Positions 21,187 to 29,507 are shown, counted from the first letter of the stretch. The stretch is 64,000 bases of DNA from Microbacterium halotolerans (GCF_003569805.1 NZ_KZ984054.1:186001-250000); one strand, 5' to 3'. The notes: generated by a model from the letters alone, not told the origin. Made by a program: numbers and translations.

Positions 21187-21266
21187 CGGAGCCGAGACGA
21201 GCCGGTCGCACGATGTCGGGAGAATGTCTGCGAGGTGAACAGAGTGTGACTCGGTCGCGTGGCGTG

Positions 21267-21308
21267 CCGACGTCGGAGCGGCCCGTTCATAGGATGAACT
21301 CGGTTCAT
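21267..21308 (+). promoter_or_regulatory. Promoter and palindromic operator of the Pls/PosA-type synthetase
   Basis: Three 6-bp half-sites alternate in orientation: GTTCAT 21285-21290, ATGAAC 21294-21299, GTTCAT 21303-21308. Each pair is separated by 3 bp, giving two overlapping perfect 15-bp palindromes. A -10 box TAGGAT (21290-21295) lies inside them, with a weak -35 CCGACG at 21267-21272. A repressor bound here would block RNA polymerase. No candidate regulator gene adjoins. The predicted 5' leader to the GTG at 21411 is about 110 nt. Confidence 0.6.
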
Positions 21309-21410
21309 TTGTCGGTGCAGCGTGTGCGCCGTGCAATGCCGGAGCATCGGGTTGCGGCACGGCGCACCGCCGGGAGAACCCGCACCGAACGCACGACAGA
21401 AAGCGGATGT

Positions 21411-24400
21411 GTGAATCCGACCGTTTCGCCCGTCCCGACCTCGCACCGCGATCCGCAGCTGCCGCTCGCGCGCGGCCGATTCGCGCCGCATCCGCGCACG
21501 CTCGTCGACGTGCTGCGCGCAACGGTCGCAGCACATCCGAACGCCAGCGCGCTCGACGACGGGTCGGGCGCCCTCAGCTACACCGAGCTGCTCGAAGCAT
21601 GCGCCGCCCGTGCGGACGAGCTGCGCCGGGCGGGCGTCGGGCGCGGCGACAGGGTCGGCGTACGCGTGGTCAGCGGCTCCCGAGACCTGTACATCGCGAT
21701 CCTCGGCATCATCTTGGCAGGAGCCGCCTACGTCCCCGTCGACGCGGACGACACCGATGAGCGCGCCCGCCTCGTCTTCGGCGAGGCGGGCGTCGTCGGC
21801 ATCATCGGCGACGACGGCTATGTGCCGCGACCTGCGAACTCGGAGCCGGTGGTGCGGGAGGCTGAGGCCCCCGGCCTCGACGATGCCGCGTGGGTGATCT
21901 TCACTTCGGGCTCCACAGGCGTGCCCAAGGGCGTCGCCGTCTCGCACCGCTCCGCCGCAGCGTTCGTCGATGCCGAGGCGAACTGGTTCCTGCGCGATGC
22001 GCCGCTCGGCCCCGGCGATCGCGTGCTCGCCGGCCTGTCCGTCGCGTTCGACGCCTCGTGCGAGGAGATGTGGCTGGCGTGGCGCAGCGGCGCATGCCTC
22101 GTGCCGGCGCCGCGCTCCCTCGTCCGATCGGGGGAGGACCTGTCGGGGTGGCTGGTGCGCCAGAGCATCAGCGTCGTCTCGACCGTGCCGACGCTGGCGG
22201 CGATGTGGCCGGCCGAGGCGATCGAGAACGTGCGGCTGCTGATCTTCGGCGGGGAGGCGTGCCCGCCGGAGCTCGCCGCACGACTGGTGGACTCGAGCCG
22301 CGAGGTCTGGAACACGTATGGACCGACGGAGGCGACCGTCGTCTCGTGCGGATGTCCGCTCGACGGCGAGACGCCGGTGAGCATCGGCCTGCCGTTGGAC
22401 GGATGGGACCTCGCGGTCGTCGACACGGAGGGGAACCGGGTCGCGGAGGGCGAAACGGGCGAACTCATCATCGGCGGGGTCGGGCTGGCGAGCTATCTCG
22501 ATCCGGCCAAGGACGTGGAGAAGTACGCGCCGATGCCGTCGCTCGACTGGGAGCGCGCCTACCGATCGGGCGACCTCGTGCGATACGAGCCAGATGGGCT
22601 CATGTTCGTCGGGCGCGCGGACGACCAGGTGAAGGTCGGTGGGCGCCGGATCGAACTGGGAGAGGTCGAGAACGCTCTGCAGGACGTGCCTGGCGTCACC
22701 GCCGCTGCTGCTGCCGTGCGCAAGAGCGAGGCAGGCGTTCCCGTGCTCGTCGGCTACCTCGTGACGGAGTCCCCGCTTGATCGTGCCGCGGCGAGGGAGA
22801 TGCTCGCCGATCGGCTGCCCTCCGGCGTGATGCCGTTGCTCGCGGAGGTCGACGAACTGCCCGTGCGGACATCCGGGAAGGTCGACAGGGCCGCACTGCC
22901 GTGGCCGCTGCAAGACGTCGATTCCACTCGGATCGAAGGGCTGACGGGCACGGAGGAGTGGCTCGTCGAGCAGTGGAAGGCGGTGCTCGGCGTTCCCGTT
23001 CCCGATCGGGGAGCCGACTTCTTCGATCTCGGAGGGGGATCGCTCGCCGCCGCTCAGCTCGTCTCGCGCGTCCGTGCCCGAGTGTCGGAGTTCACGGTGG
23101 CAGACATCTACGACATGCCGAAGCTGCGTCAGATGGCGAAGGCGATCGCAGCGACGGACGACGCATCCGGTGACGACGAGTTCCACCAGGCACGGCCGAC
23201 GCGCAGGCGCACGCAGTGGACGCAGACGCTCGTCGGCCTTCCCCTGTTCATCACGGGAGGCCTGCGCTGGCTCGTCTACGTGCTCACCGCCGGAACGGTG
23301 CTGAACCTCACCACAGGCTTCGACGCGCTGCCGACCGCACCGTGGTGGGTCCTCGTCGTCGGCATCGCGGTCGTGGCGACGCCGTTCGGCCGGATGGGCA
23401 TCGCCGCCTTCGCGGCGCGCGTCCTGCTCGCCGGGGTCCGCCCAGGCGACTATCCGCGCGGCGGCCGGGTGCACATGCGGCTGTGGCTCGCCGAGCAGTT
23501 CGCCGTGCAGATCGAGGCGACGGGCCTTGCCGGCGCTCCGTGGATCACGCTGTACGCGAGAGCGCTCGGCGCGAAGATCGGCAAGGGTGTCAGTCTGCAC
23601 ACGCTCCCGCCGATCACGGGCATGCTCACCGTCGGCAAGGGCTCGTCGATCGAGCCGGAGGTCGATCTCACGGGGTACTGGATCGACGGCGATGTGCTGC
23701 GGCTCGGCGAGGTGCGCATCGGGCGCCAGGTCTCCGTCGGCGCGCGCAGCACGCTCGCGCCTGGAGCGCGGATCGACGACGGCGCGGAGATCACGCCGGG
23801 GTCGGCTGTCTTCGGGCGGGTGAAGTCCGGTCAGACCTGGGCGGGTTCCCCCGCTGTGCGCATCGGCGGCGACTCGAGCGACCAGTGGCCGTCGAACGAG
23901 GGCCCGCGCTCGCGGTTCTGGCAGGCCGTGTACGGGCTGTCGTCGATGCTGCTGGCGCTGCTGCCGTTCGGCTCCTTCGTCGCAGGCGGCGCCGTGATCG
24001 CCATGGGCATGCGGGGTGCGGGATCCCTCGGCGACGTCGCGCTCGCCGCGGCGGTGTGGCTCGTGCCTGCGGTGCTCCTGACCGGAATCGTGTACGCCGG
24101 TGCCGTCGTCGTCTTCGTCCGTCTGCTGTCGATCGGGCTGCACCCCGGCACGCACCCCGTGCTCGGCCGCATCGGATGGCAGGCCTGGGCGACCGAGCGC
24201 GTGCTCGACACGGCTCGGACGCTGCTGTTCCCGCTGTACTCGAGCCTGTTCACACCCGTGTGGCTGCGCCTGCTCGGAGCCAGGGTCGGCCGCAACGTCG
24301 AGGCCTCGACAGTGCTGCTCATTCCGCGCCTGACGCGCATCGACGAGGGTGCGTTCCTCGCCGACGACACCATGGTCGCCTCGTACGAGCTGCACCGCGG

Positions 24401-25325
24401 ATGGCTGCGCATCGGGAGGGTCAGAATCGGAAAGCGCGCCTTCCTCGGGAACTCGGGGATGGCCGCCCCTGGCCACAAGGTGCCGAAGAACTCGCTCGTC
24501 GCCGTGCTGTCTGCGGCGCCGACGAAGGCGAAGTCCGGATCGTCATGGCTGGGTTCGCCGCCGGTGCGGCTGCGCCGACTCGCGCAGGACAGCGACGACT
24601 CGCGCACCTACCGGCCGGGCGCGGGGCTGCGCATCGCCCGCACGCTGTGGGAGCTGTGCCGCGTCGTTCCGGTGATCGTCAGCTGCGGGCTCGGCCTCGC
24701 CGTGATGCTCGCGTTCGCGTGGCTCTGGCAGGCCGTCGGCGTGTGGACCGTTCTGCTCGCCGGCGTCGTCATGCTCGCAGCAGGGGCCGCGGCCGCGGTG
24801 ATCTCAACCGCGGCCAAGTGGATCATCGTCGGTCCGATCCGTGCGGGCGAGCAGCCGCTGTGGTCGAGCTTCGTCTGGCGCACCGAGGTGAGCGACACGT
24901 TCACGGAGATGCTCGCGGCACCCTGGTTCGCCCGCACAGCCGCGGGAACGCCCGTGCTCACGCTGTGGCTGCGCTCGCTCGGGGCGACGATCGGCTCCGG
25001 CGTGTGGTGCGAGTCGTACTGGCTGCCAGAACCCGACCTGGTCCGACTCGGCGACGGTTCCACAGTGAACCGGGGCTGCGTCGTGCAGACGCATCTGTTC
25101 CACGACCGGATCATGAGCATGGACGTCGTCGAACTGGGTGCGGGGGCGACGCTCGGCCCGCACAGCGTGATCCTGCCCGCGGCGGAGATCGGAGAGCATG
25201 CGACCGTCGGCCCCGCCTCGCTCGTCATGCGCGGCGAGGACGTGCCGATCGGCTCGCGCTGGAGCGGCAACCCCATCGGCCCATGGCGCGCGGTGAAGGT
25301 GCGCGCCTACCAGTCGACGAAGTAG
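21411..25325 (+). CDS. Pls/PosA-family single-module non-ribosomal peptide synthetase (membrane-bound)
   Basis: A 1304-aa protein. The adenylation domain (about 30-510) has IFTSGSTGVPKG at 162, NTYGPTEATVV, YRSGDLVRY and the catalytic Lys in RTSGKVDRAAL. Next comes a carrier domain with phosphopantetheine serine Ser544 in DLGGGSLAA. There is no condensation or thioesterase domain. Instead three units follow, each a pair of membrane helices plus a soluble hexapeptide-repeat domain opening with LGAxxG at residues 719, 955 and 1190, a spacing of about 235. This is the architecture of epsilon-poly-L-lysine synthetase. By hand alignment to GrsA the specificity residues read D-A-E-S-I-G-T-V-V-K, close to a lysine code as I remember it. 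The GTG at 21411 gives the expected domain start; in-frame ATGs upstream overlap the promoter. Confidence 0.88.
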   Translation: MNPTVSPVPTSHRDPQLPLARGRFAPHPRTLVDVLRATVAAHPNASALDDGSGALSYTELLEACAARADELRRAGVGRGDRVGVRVVSGSRDLYIAILGIILAGAAYVPVDADDTDERARLVFGEAGVVGIIGDDGYVPRPANSEPVVREAEAPGLDDAAWVIFTSGSTGVPKGVAVSHRSAAAFVDAEANWFLRDAPLGPGDRVLAGLSVAFDASCEEMWLAWRSGACLVPAPRSLVRSGEDLSGWLVRQSISVVSTVPTLAAMWPAEAIENVRLLIFGGEACPPELAARLVDSSREVWNTYGPTEATVVSCGCPLDGETPVSIGLPLDGWDLAVVDTEGNRVAEGETGELIIGGVGLASYLDPAKDVEKYAPMPSLDWERAYRSGDLVRYEPDGLMFVGRADDQVKVGGRRIELGEVENALQDVPGVTAAAAAVRKSEAGVPVLVGYLVTESPLDRAAAREMLADRLPSGVMPLLAEVDELPVRTSGKVDRAALPWPLQDVDSTRIEGLTGTEEWLVEQWKAVLGVPVPDRGADFFDLGGGSLAAAQLVSRVRARVSEFTVADIYDMPKLRQMAKAIAATDDASGDDEFHQARPTRRRTQWTQTLVGLPLFITGGLRWLVYVLTAGTVLNLTTGFDALPTAPWWVLVVGIAVVATPFGRMGIAAFAARVLLAGVRPGDYPRGGRVHMRLWLAEQFAVQIEATGLAGAPWITLYARALGAKIGKGVSLHTLPPITGMLTVGKGSSIEPEVDLTGYWIDGDVLRLGEVRIGRQVSVGARSTLAPGARIDDGAEITPGSAVFGRVKSGQTWAGSPAVRIGGDSSDQWPSNEGPRSRFWQAVYGLSSMLLALLPFGSFVAGGAVIAMGMRGAGSLGDVALAAAVWLVPAVLLTGIVYAGAVVVFVRLLSIGLHPGTHPVLGRIGWQAWATERVLDTARTLLFPLYSSLFTPVWLRLLGARVGRNVEASTVLLIPRLTRIDEGAFLADDTMVASYELHRGWLRIGRVRIGKRAFLGNSGMAAPGHKVPKNSLVAVLSAAPTKAKSGSSWLGSPPVRLRRLAQDSDDSRTYRPGAGLRIARTLWELCRVVPVIVSCGLGLAVMLAFAWLWQAVGVWTVLLAGVVMLAAGAAAAVISTAAKWIIVGPIRAGEQPLWSSFVWRTEVSDTFTEMLAAPWFARTAAGTPVLTLWLRSLGATIGSGVWCESYWLPEPDLVRLGDGSTVNRGCVVQTHLFHDRIMSMDVVELGAGATLGPHSVILPAAEIGEHATVGPASLVMRGEDVPIGSRWSGNPIGPWRAVKVRAYQSTK

Positions 25326-25334
25326 GTTCTCTGA

Positions 25335-26672
25335 ATGCGCACGCAGTACACGCCGCACAGCGGCGACAGCAGCTACCGGGTCGAGCACTGTGCGCTCGAC
25401 ATCGACTACACCCCGCGCACCAACCGGCTCGCAGGTCGCGCGCAGATGCGGATCGAGGTGGTCGAGCAGACCCGCTCGCTGCGCGTCGACCTGGTGGGGC
25501 TGCAGGCGGGGAAGGTCCGCGTCGACGGCCGTCCGCAGCGCAAGGTCGCCCAGAACGACCACGGCATCACCGTCAAGCCCGGCCGCAGGCTCGAAGCGGG
25601 GGAGCAGCTCCTGCTCGAGATCGAGTACTCCGGGCGCCCTCGCCCTCGCCGCTCCCGCTGGGGAGCGCTCGGCTGGGAAGAGCTGGAGGAAGGGGCGATG
25701 GTCGCGGCACAGCCGATCGGCGCGCCGACCTGGTTCCCGTGCAACGACCGCGTCGACGATCGTGCACGCTACGACATCCGGTTCACCACCGATCGGGAGT
25801 TCTTCGCGGCGGCCACCGGCGTGCCCGGCCCCGTCGAGAGCGCAGGAGGCAAGCGCACCTGGTCATTCTCGTCCGACGTGCCGACGGCGACCTATCTGCT
25901 CGCGCTGCACGTCGGGCCGTACCAGCAGTACCCGCAGACCTCCGAGATCGCATCCGGTGAGCTGCGCTGGCGCCTGGTGACGCCCCCGGCCCAGCACGGC
26001 ACGATGCTCGAGGCCTTCGCCGACGTGCCCAGGATGATCGAGACGTTCGAAGACTGGTTCGGCCCCTACCCGCAGTCGGACCTGACGGTCGTGGTCACCA
26101 GCGAGGAGCTCGAGATCCCGCTCGAATCGCAGGGGCTGGTCACATTCGGCGCCAACCATGCCGGTCCCGACGAGCAGAGGCTGATCGCGCATGAGCTGGC
26201 GCACCAGTGGTTCGGCAACAGCGTCGGCATCGGCGCGTGGGGGGACATCTGGCTGAACGAGGGCTTCGCCTGCTTCTCGGAATGGGTGTGGTCGGAAGCC
26301 TCGGGGGGCCAGAGCATCGCCGACATGGCCGAGGCGCACCATGCACGGCTCGCCGAGCTGCCGCAGGATCTCGTGCTGGGCGACCCCGGGGCGGATGACA
26401 TGTTCGACGACCGCGTCTACAAACGCGGCGCTCTTCTGCTCGAAGCGCTCAGGCGCACCACAGGGCATCAGCGGTTCCGGGCCCTGATGCGCGAATGGGC
26501 GACGGGCATGGCGCACACGCTCGCGACGCAGGACGCCTTCTTCGCGCTCGCCGGATCGCACACCGATGTGCCGCTGGAGGCCTTCCGGCGGTCGTGGCTC
26601 GTAGAGACGGCGCTGCCGGATCTCCCTGCTCGTGCCGGGCGGCGCGCACAGGGAGACGCGATCGGGGCCTGA
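25335..26672 (+). CDS. M1-family metallo-aminopeptidase, short form
   Basis: Zinc aminopeptidase of the gluzincin clan, 445 aa. His286 and His290 in HELAHQW and Glu309 in WLNEGFA bind zinc; Glu287 is catalytic. A Tyr in DDRVYKRGALLLEAL is the likely transition-state residue. The canonical GAMEN exopeptidase loop is replaced by ESQGLVTFG. The long C-terminal helical domain of larger M1 enzymes is missing. No signal peptide is visible. It starts 9 nt after the peptide synthetase and shares its operon. In Streptomyces the poly-lysine synthetase gene is accompanied by a zinc aminopeptidase (Pld) that degrades the product; a self-protection or trimming role here is inference from that parallel. 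Confidence 0.9.
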   Translation: MRTQYTPHSGDSSYRVEHCALDIDYTPRTNRLAGRAQMRIEVVEQTRSLRVDLVGLQAGKVRVDGRPQRKVAQNDHGITVKPGRRLEAGEQLLLEIEYSGRPRPRRSRWGALGWEELEEGAMVAAQPIGAPTWFPCNDRVDDRARYDIRFTTDREFFAAATGVPGPVESAGGKRTWSFSSDVPTATYLLALHVGPYQQYPQTSEIASGELRWRLVTPPAQHGTMLEAFADVPRMIETFEDWFGPYPQSDLTVVVTSEELEIPLESQGLVTFGANHAGPDEQRLIAHELAHQWFGNSVGIGAWGDIWLNEGFACFSEWVWSEASGGQSIADMAEAHHARLAELPQDLVLGDPGADDMFDDRVYKRGALLLEALRRTTGHQRFRALMREWATGMAHTLATQDAFFALAGSHTDVPLEAFRRSWLVETALPDLPARAGRRAQGDAIGA

Positions 26673-27272
26673 TCAGCCGAGCGCGACGCTGAGGACCGCG
26701 CGACGGGGGCGGTCTATCCGGATGTCGAAGCCGCCCAGCGCATCGTGTGCGCCGGTGGCGGGCGCGGCCCATTCGCCGTCGCGGTCATGCTGAAAGCACT
26801 CGTCGGGCTCGTGGTGCGCGGAACCGGATTCCGCGGCGCTCCTGCGCGGAATTGTTCGGGGGAGCGCGCCGCGCAGGCCGGTGCGGCGCGCTTTGGCCAC
26901 GGCTTCCCCGCGCGTCCACGAGGAGACCATCGGCGCGTCGATGGCCTCACCGACCGCGCGGCGGGTGACATCGTCGTCGAGCTCGACGTCGATGCCGAAT
27001 GCGCGTGCGCGCTCCGGTGCCACGCCGACTGCGACGAGCCCGCCGGCGTACGAGACGCTCACGAGCGGGCCGGGAGCGCCTCCGACGCGGACCAGAAGCG
27101 GACCGTGCGGTCCGCCGCACGCAGGGCACACCTGGCCGAGTGAAGCGTCCGGAGCGAGCATCCGGGCGAGCAGGGTCCGCCCGAGCGGGCGCGCGGCAGC
27201 GCGCGTCGGGGCCACGGCCCATGTGAGGGCGACGCCTGAGCGCCGGATGATGATGGGTGCGGCCGCCGTCAT
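26673..27272 (-). CDS. 4'-phosphopantetheinyl transferase superfamily protein
   Basis: Transfers phosphopantetheine from CoA to the serine of carrier domains. The Sfp-type metal motif FGIDVELDDDV and the helix WTRGEAVAKARRTGLRGA (WxxxEAxxKA) are present. An N-terminal ACPACGGPHGPL cluster, with two cysteines, fits the CxxCGxxHGxP segment of Sfp-type enzymes. The protein is 199 aa from the ATG at 27272; the start is uncertain, since an in-frame GTG at 27341 also exists. Its stop abuts the stop of the M1 peptidase tail to tail with no gap. The obvious client is the carrier domain of the synthetase, about 4 kb away. Confidence 0.85.
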   Translation of the reverse strand: MTAAAPIIIRRSGVALTWAVAPTRAAARPLGRTLLARMLAPDASLGQVCPACGGPHGPLLVRVGGAPGPLVSVSYAGGLVAVGVAPERARAFGIDVELDDDVTRRAVGEAIDAPMVSSWTRGEAVAKARRTGLRGALPRTIPRRSAAESGSAHHEPDECFQHDRDGEWAAPATGAHDALGGFDIRIDRPRRAVLSVALG

Positions 27273-27345
27273 CGAGTCGTCGGCTGCTGCGCTGCGCGCT
27301 GTGCTCGGCGCTTCGCGCCTTCGACGCTCGATCGCTCGCACCGGC

Positions 27346-28029
27346 TCAGATCAGTTCGCGCAGGAACTGCTCCGGGCTGATCCCCGCAGCCGACGCGCGC
27401 TCGCGCAGCCGTGCGTGCTCGCTCGCCGTGAGGGCGAGCCGGATCTCCGTGGCATCTTCGTCGTGGTCGTCGAACAGCGTCGGCTGCTCGACGACCACGG
27501 CCCCGGATGCGGGGGACGGGTCGGGGGCGACCGGCGGCGCGGTGGGGGAAGGCGCGTCTGCGTCGTGGCCGGCGAAGCCCGGTCCCGCGTCGACGGCCGA
27601 GCGATTCCGGTACGCCTGAGCCGCGCTGTTGGCCCGCTTGTCCGCCGCCTCGTTCCGCGGGTGTCCCGCGTGGCCCTTCACCCATTCGAACGTCACGCTG
27701 CGCCCGGTGATCTCGGCATCGAGTGCCTCGAGGATGTCGCGGTTGAGCACCGGCTTGCCGTCCGCCTTGCGCCAGCCCTTGCGCTTCCATCCGGGCATCC
27801 ATCTGGTCACCGAGTCGATCACATATCTGCTGTCGCACTCGATGTGCAGCGCCTCGTCGGTGCCCGCCGTCGACCGCAGCAGCTCGAGCACGGCCAGGAG
27901 CTCGCCCTGGTTGTTCGTGCCGTGGGGCGAGCCGCCTGCAGCCCAGCTGTCGTCGTCGATGAACCATGCCCAGCCCATCGGTCCTGGATTGCCGAGGGCG
28001 GAGCCGTCTGCTGCGGCGGTGATCGTCAT
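27346..28029 (-). CDS. rnhA: Ribonuclease HI with C-terminal extension
   Basis: Degrades the RNA strand of RNA-DNA hybrids. The DEDD carboxylates are visible: Asp in ITAAADGSALGNPG, Glu in NNQGELLAVLELL, Asp in IECDSRYVIDSV and Asp in GHPRNEAADKRAN. The catalytic domain ends near residue 150. A Pro/Ala-rich linker then leads to EIRLALTASEHARLRERA and GISPEQFLRELI, a strand-helix-helix pattern like a ribbon-helix-helix domain. Total 227 aa, against about 155 for E. coli RNase HI. The ATG is 6 nt after TAGGCT on the minus strand. Confidence 0.93.
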   Translation of the reverse strand: MTITAAADGSALGNPGPMGWAWFIDDDSWAAGGSPHGTNNQGELLAVLELLRSTAGTDEALHIECDSRYVIDSVTRWMPGWKRKGWRKADGKPVLNRDILEALDAEITGRSVTFEWVKGHAGHPRNEAADKRANSAAQAYRNRSAVDAGPGFAGHDADAPSPTAPPVAPDPSPASGAVVVEQPTLFDDHDEDATEIRLALTASEHARLRERASAAGISPEQFLRELI

Positions 28030-28041
28030 CCCCTCAGCCTA
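28030..28041 (-). promoter_or_regulatory. -10 box and 6-nt spacer, leaderless promoter of rnhA
   Basis: TAGGCT (28036-28041, minus) followed by 6 nt and ATG. Confidence 0.5.
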
Positions 28042-28112
28042 GAGCGCGCCGGTGGGCTCGCCCCGCCCGCGCGTCGTGCGCAGCCGGCGATCCCTGATGG
28101 GAAAATGGAGGG

Positions 28113-28757
28113 ATGACGGCGAACCCGGCAGACTCGGTCGACATGACGACGACGGTCGGCGCCGCACCCGGTGCGGAGTTCGGCTTCCTCGACAGTCCCG
28201 TAGAAGAAGCCGCTCGGCGCCTGCTGGGCTGCGAGCTGGTCAGCGAGATCGACGGCGAGCGCGTGCGGGTCAGGATCGTGGAGACCGAGGCGTACGACGA
28301 GACCGATCCGGCCAGCCACACCTTCCGCGGGCGCACGCCGCGCAACGCCGCGATGTTCCTCCCGGCAGGTCACCTGTACGTCTACCGCTCGCACGGAATC
28401 CACTTCTGCTGCAACGTCGTCACGGGCCGGGTGGGCATCGGATCCGGAGTGCTCATCCGGGCCGCCGAGCCGCTCGAGGGCGAGGAGATCATGCGGGCGC
28501 GTCGCGGACGCGGGGGAGCAGAGCTCACCAACGGGCCGGGAAAGCTCGGCCAAGCGCTTGGTGCCGATCTCTCACTGACCGGAACGTCGCTCTCGGGTGA
28601 CGGGCTGGGACTGCGGCTCGATCGCCGCGTGGAGCTGCCAGATGCTGAGATCGTCACAGGCGTGCGGGTGGGCATATCGAAGGCCGTCGACGCGCCGCGC
28701 CGGTTCTACGTCAGAGGCAGTGCCTTCGTATCGCGCCACCACGGCGCACCGCACTGA
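28113..28757 (+). CDS. DNA-3-methyladenine glycosylase (AAG/MPG type)
   Basis: Base-excision repair enzyme that flips out and removes alkylated purines. It is 214 aa, of the mammalian AAG fold rather than the AlkA fold. Family segments are ARRLLGCELV, the catalytic-region VRIVETEAYDETDPASHTF, RNAAMFLPAGHLYVYRSHGI and the base-pocket GPGKLGQALG. The start at 28113 has GGAGG too close to serve well as a ribosome site, while GAAAAT 6 nt upstream fits a weak leaderless -10 box. An ATG at 28143 is the alternative. It converges with the FCD regulator, with 6 nt between stops. Confidence 0.93.
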   Translation: MTANPADSVDMTTTVGAAPGAEFGFLDSPVEEAARRLLGCELVSEIDGERVRVRIVETEAYDETDPASHTFRGRTPRNAAMFLPAGHLYVYRSHGIHFCCNVVTGRVGIGSGVLIRAAEPLEGEEIMRARRGRGGAELTNGPGKLGQALGADLSLTGTSLSGDGLGLRLDRRVELPDAEIVTGVRVGISKAVDAPRRFYVRGSAFVSRHHGAPH

Positions 28758-28763
28758 CCGCGC

Positions 28764-29468
28764 TCACACGAGCGAATCGTCGGCCTGGACCTCGCCCCAG
28801 ACCGACAGCATGTGCGAGCGGGAGTGCGCCTCGGCTTCCTCGCCGTCACCCGTGCTGATCGCCGCGGCGACCGATTCGTGCTCCTCGAGCGTTCCCGGAG
28901 CGGGCACTGGCGGGGTCAGCCCGAGTCGTGTCCGGCCCGTGAGCACCTCGCGCACAGGCGCGCGCAGGGCGATCAGCTGCGGGTTGCCGGAGGCCTGCAG
29001 CAGCAGATCGTGGAACTCGACATCGGCCGCGAGGAAGTCATCGGAGGCGCCGCCGCCGCCCGCCGCGAGCGCACGCAGCCGCTGGGCGAGGCGGCGCAGC
29101 TCGGCGCGCTGCGCCGGCGTCGCCCTGCGCGCCGCCAACCGGGCAGCCGTCGGCTCGACGGCCACACGCAGCTCCATCAGCGCCTCCAGCTGCTGCTGCC
29201 GGAACGGGCCGCGCAGATTCCAGCCGATCACCCGCGGCGCGAGCGCGTCCCAGGCGTCGCGCGGCTGCACCGTGATCCCGACCCGACGACGCGATGCCAC
29301 CAGACCGAGGCTCTCGAGCACCTGCACGGCATCGCGAGCGACCGTGCGCGAAGCGCTGTAGTCGTGTTCGAGCTGTGCCAGCGTGAAGACCGCGTCAGGG
29401 GCGATCTCGCCCTGGGCGATGCGGGAGCCGAGATCGTCGGTGACGTCATCGTGGATGCGGCCCGCCAT
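28764..29468 (-). CDS. GntR-type regulator with FCD domain (gluconate/idonate cluster)
   Basis: A 234-aa transcription factor. The N-terminal winged helix is seen in FTLAQLEHDYSASRTVARDAVQ with VLESLGLVASRRRVG. The C-terminal FCD domain has LMELRVAVEPTAARLAARRA, DVEFHDLLLQASGNP, and EHESVAAAISTGDGEEAEAH with the metal-binding histidines. The ATG is chosen for a GGAAGGA site upstream. It is divergent from gntP, with GTAGT/ACTAC repeats in the shared region, so it probably represses that operon until gluconate or a related acid sugar binds. The ligand is inference from context. Confidence 0.9.
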   Translation of the reverse strand: MAGRIHDDVTDDLGSRIAQGEIAPDAVFTLAQLEHDYSASRTVARDAVQVLESLGLVASRRRVGITVQPRDAWDALAPRVIGWNLRGPFRQQQLEALMELRVAVEPTAARLAARRATPAQRAELRRLAQRLRALAAGGGGASDDFLAADVEFHDLLLQASGNPQLIALRAPVREVLTGRTRLGLTPPVPAPGTLEEHESVAAAISTGDGEEAEAHSRSHMLSVWGEVQADDSLV

Positions 29469-29489
29469 TGGATTCCTTCCTCGAAGCAA

Positions 29490-29507
29490 GTAGTGATACC
29501 TTACTAC
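29490..29507. promoter_or_regulatory. Probable FCD-regulator operator
   Basis: Inverted repeat GTAGT (29490-29494) / ACTAC (29503-29507). A further ACTAC lies at 29518-29522, so ACTAC is repeated 15 bp apart. The stretch is AT-rich for this genome and lies between the divergent regulator and permease starts. Confidence 0.5.

Noticed and set aside
20688..21410. N-terminal extension of the synthetase back to 20688
   Set aside because: It would overlap the coding strands of clpS and the zincin and the promoter palindromes, and has no similarity to adenylation domains.
20739..24476. Very long minus-strand frame opposite the synthetase, continuous with the zincin gene
   Set aside because: Only its last 135 codons (the zincin) resemble a protein family; the rest is the mirror image of the synthetase coding sequence.
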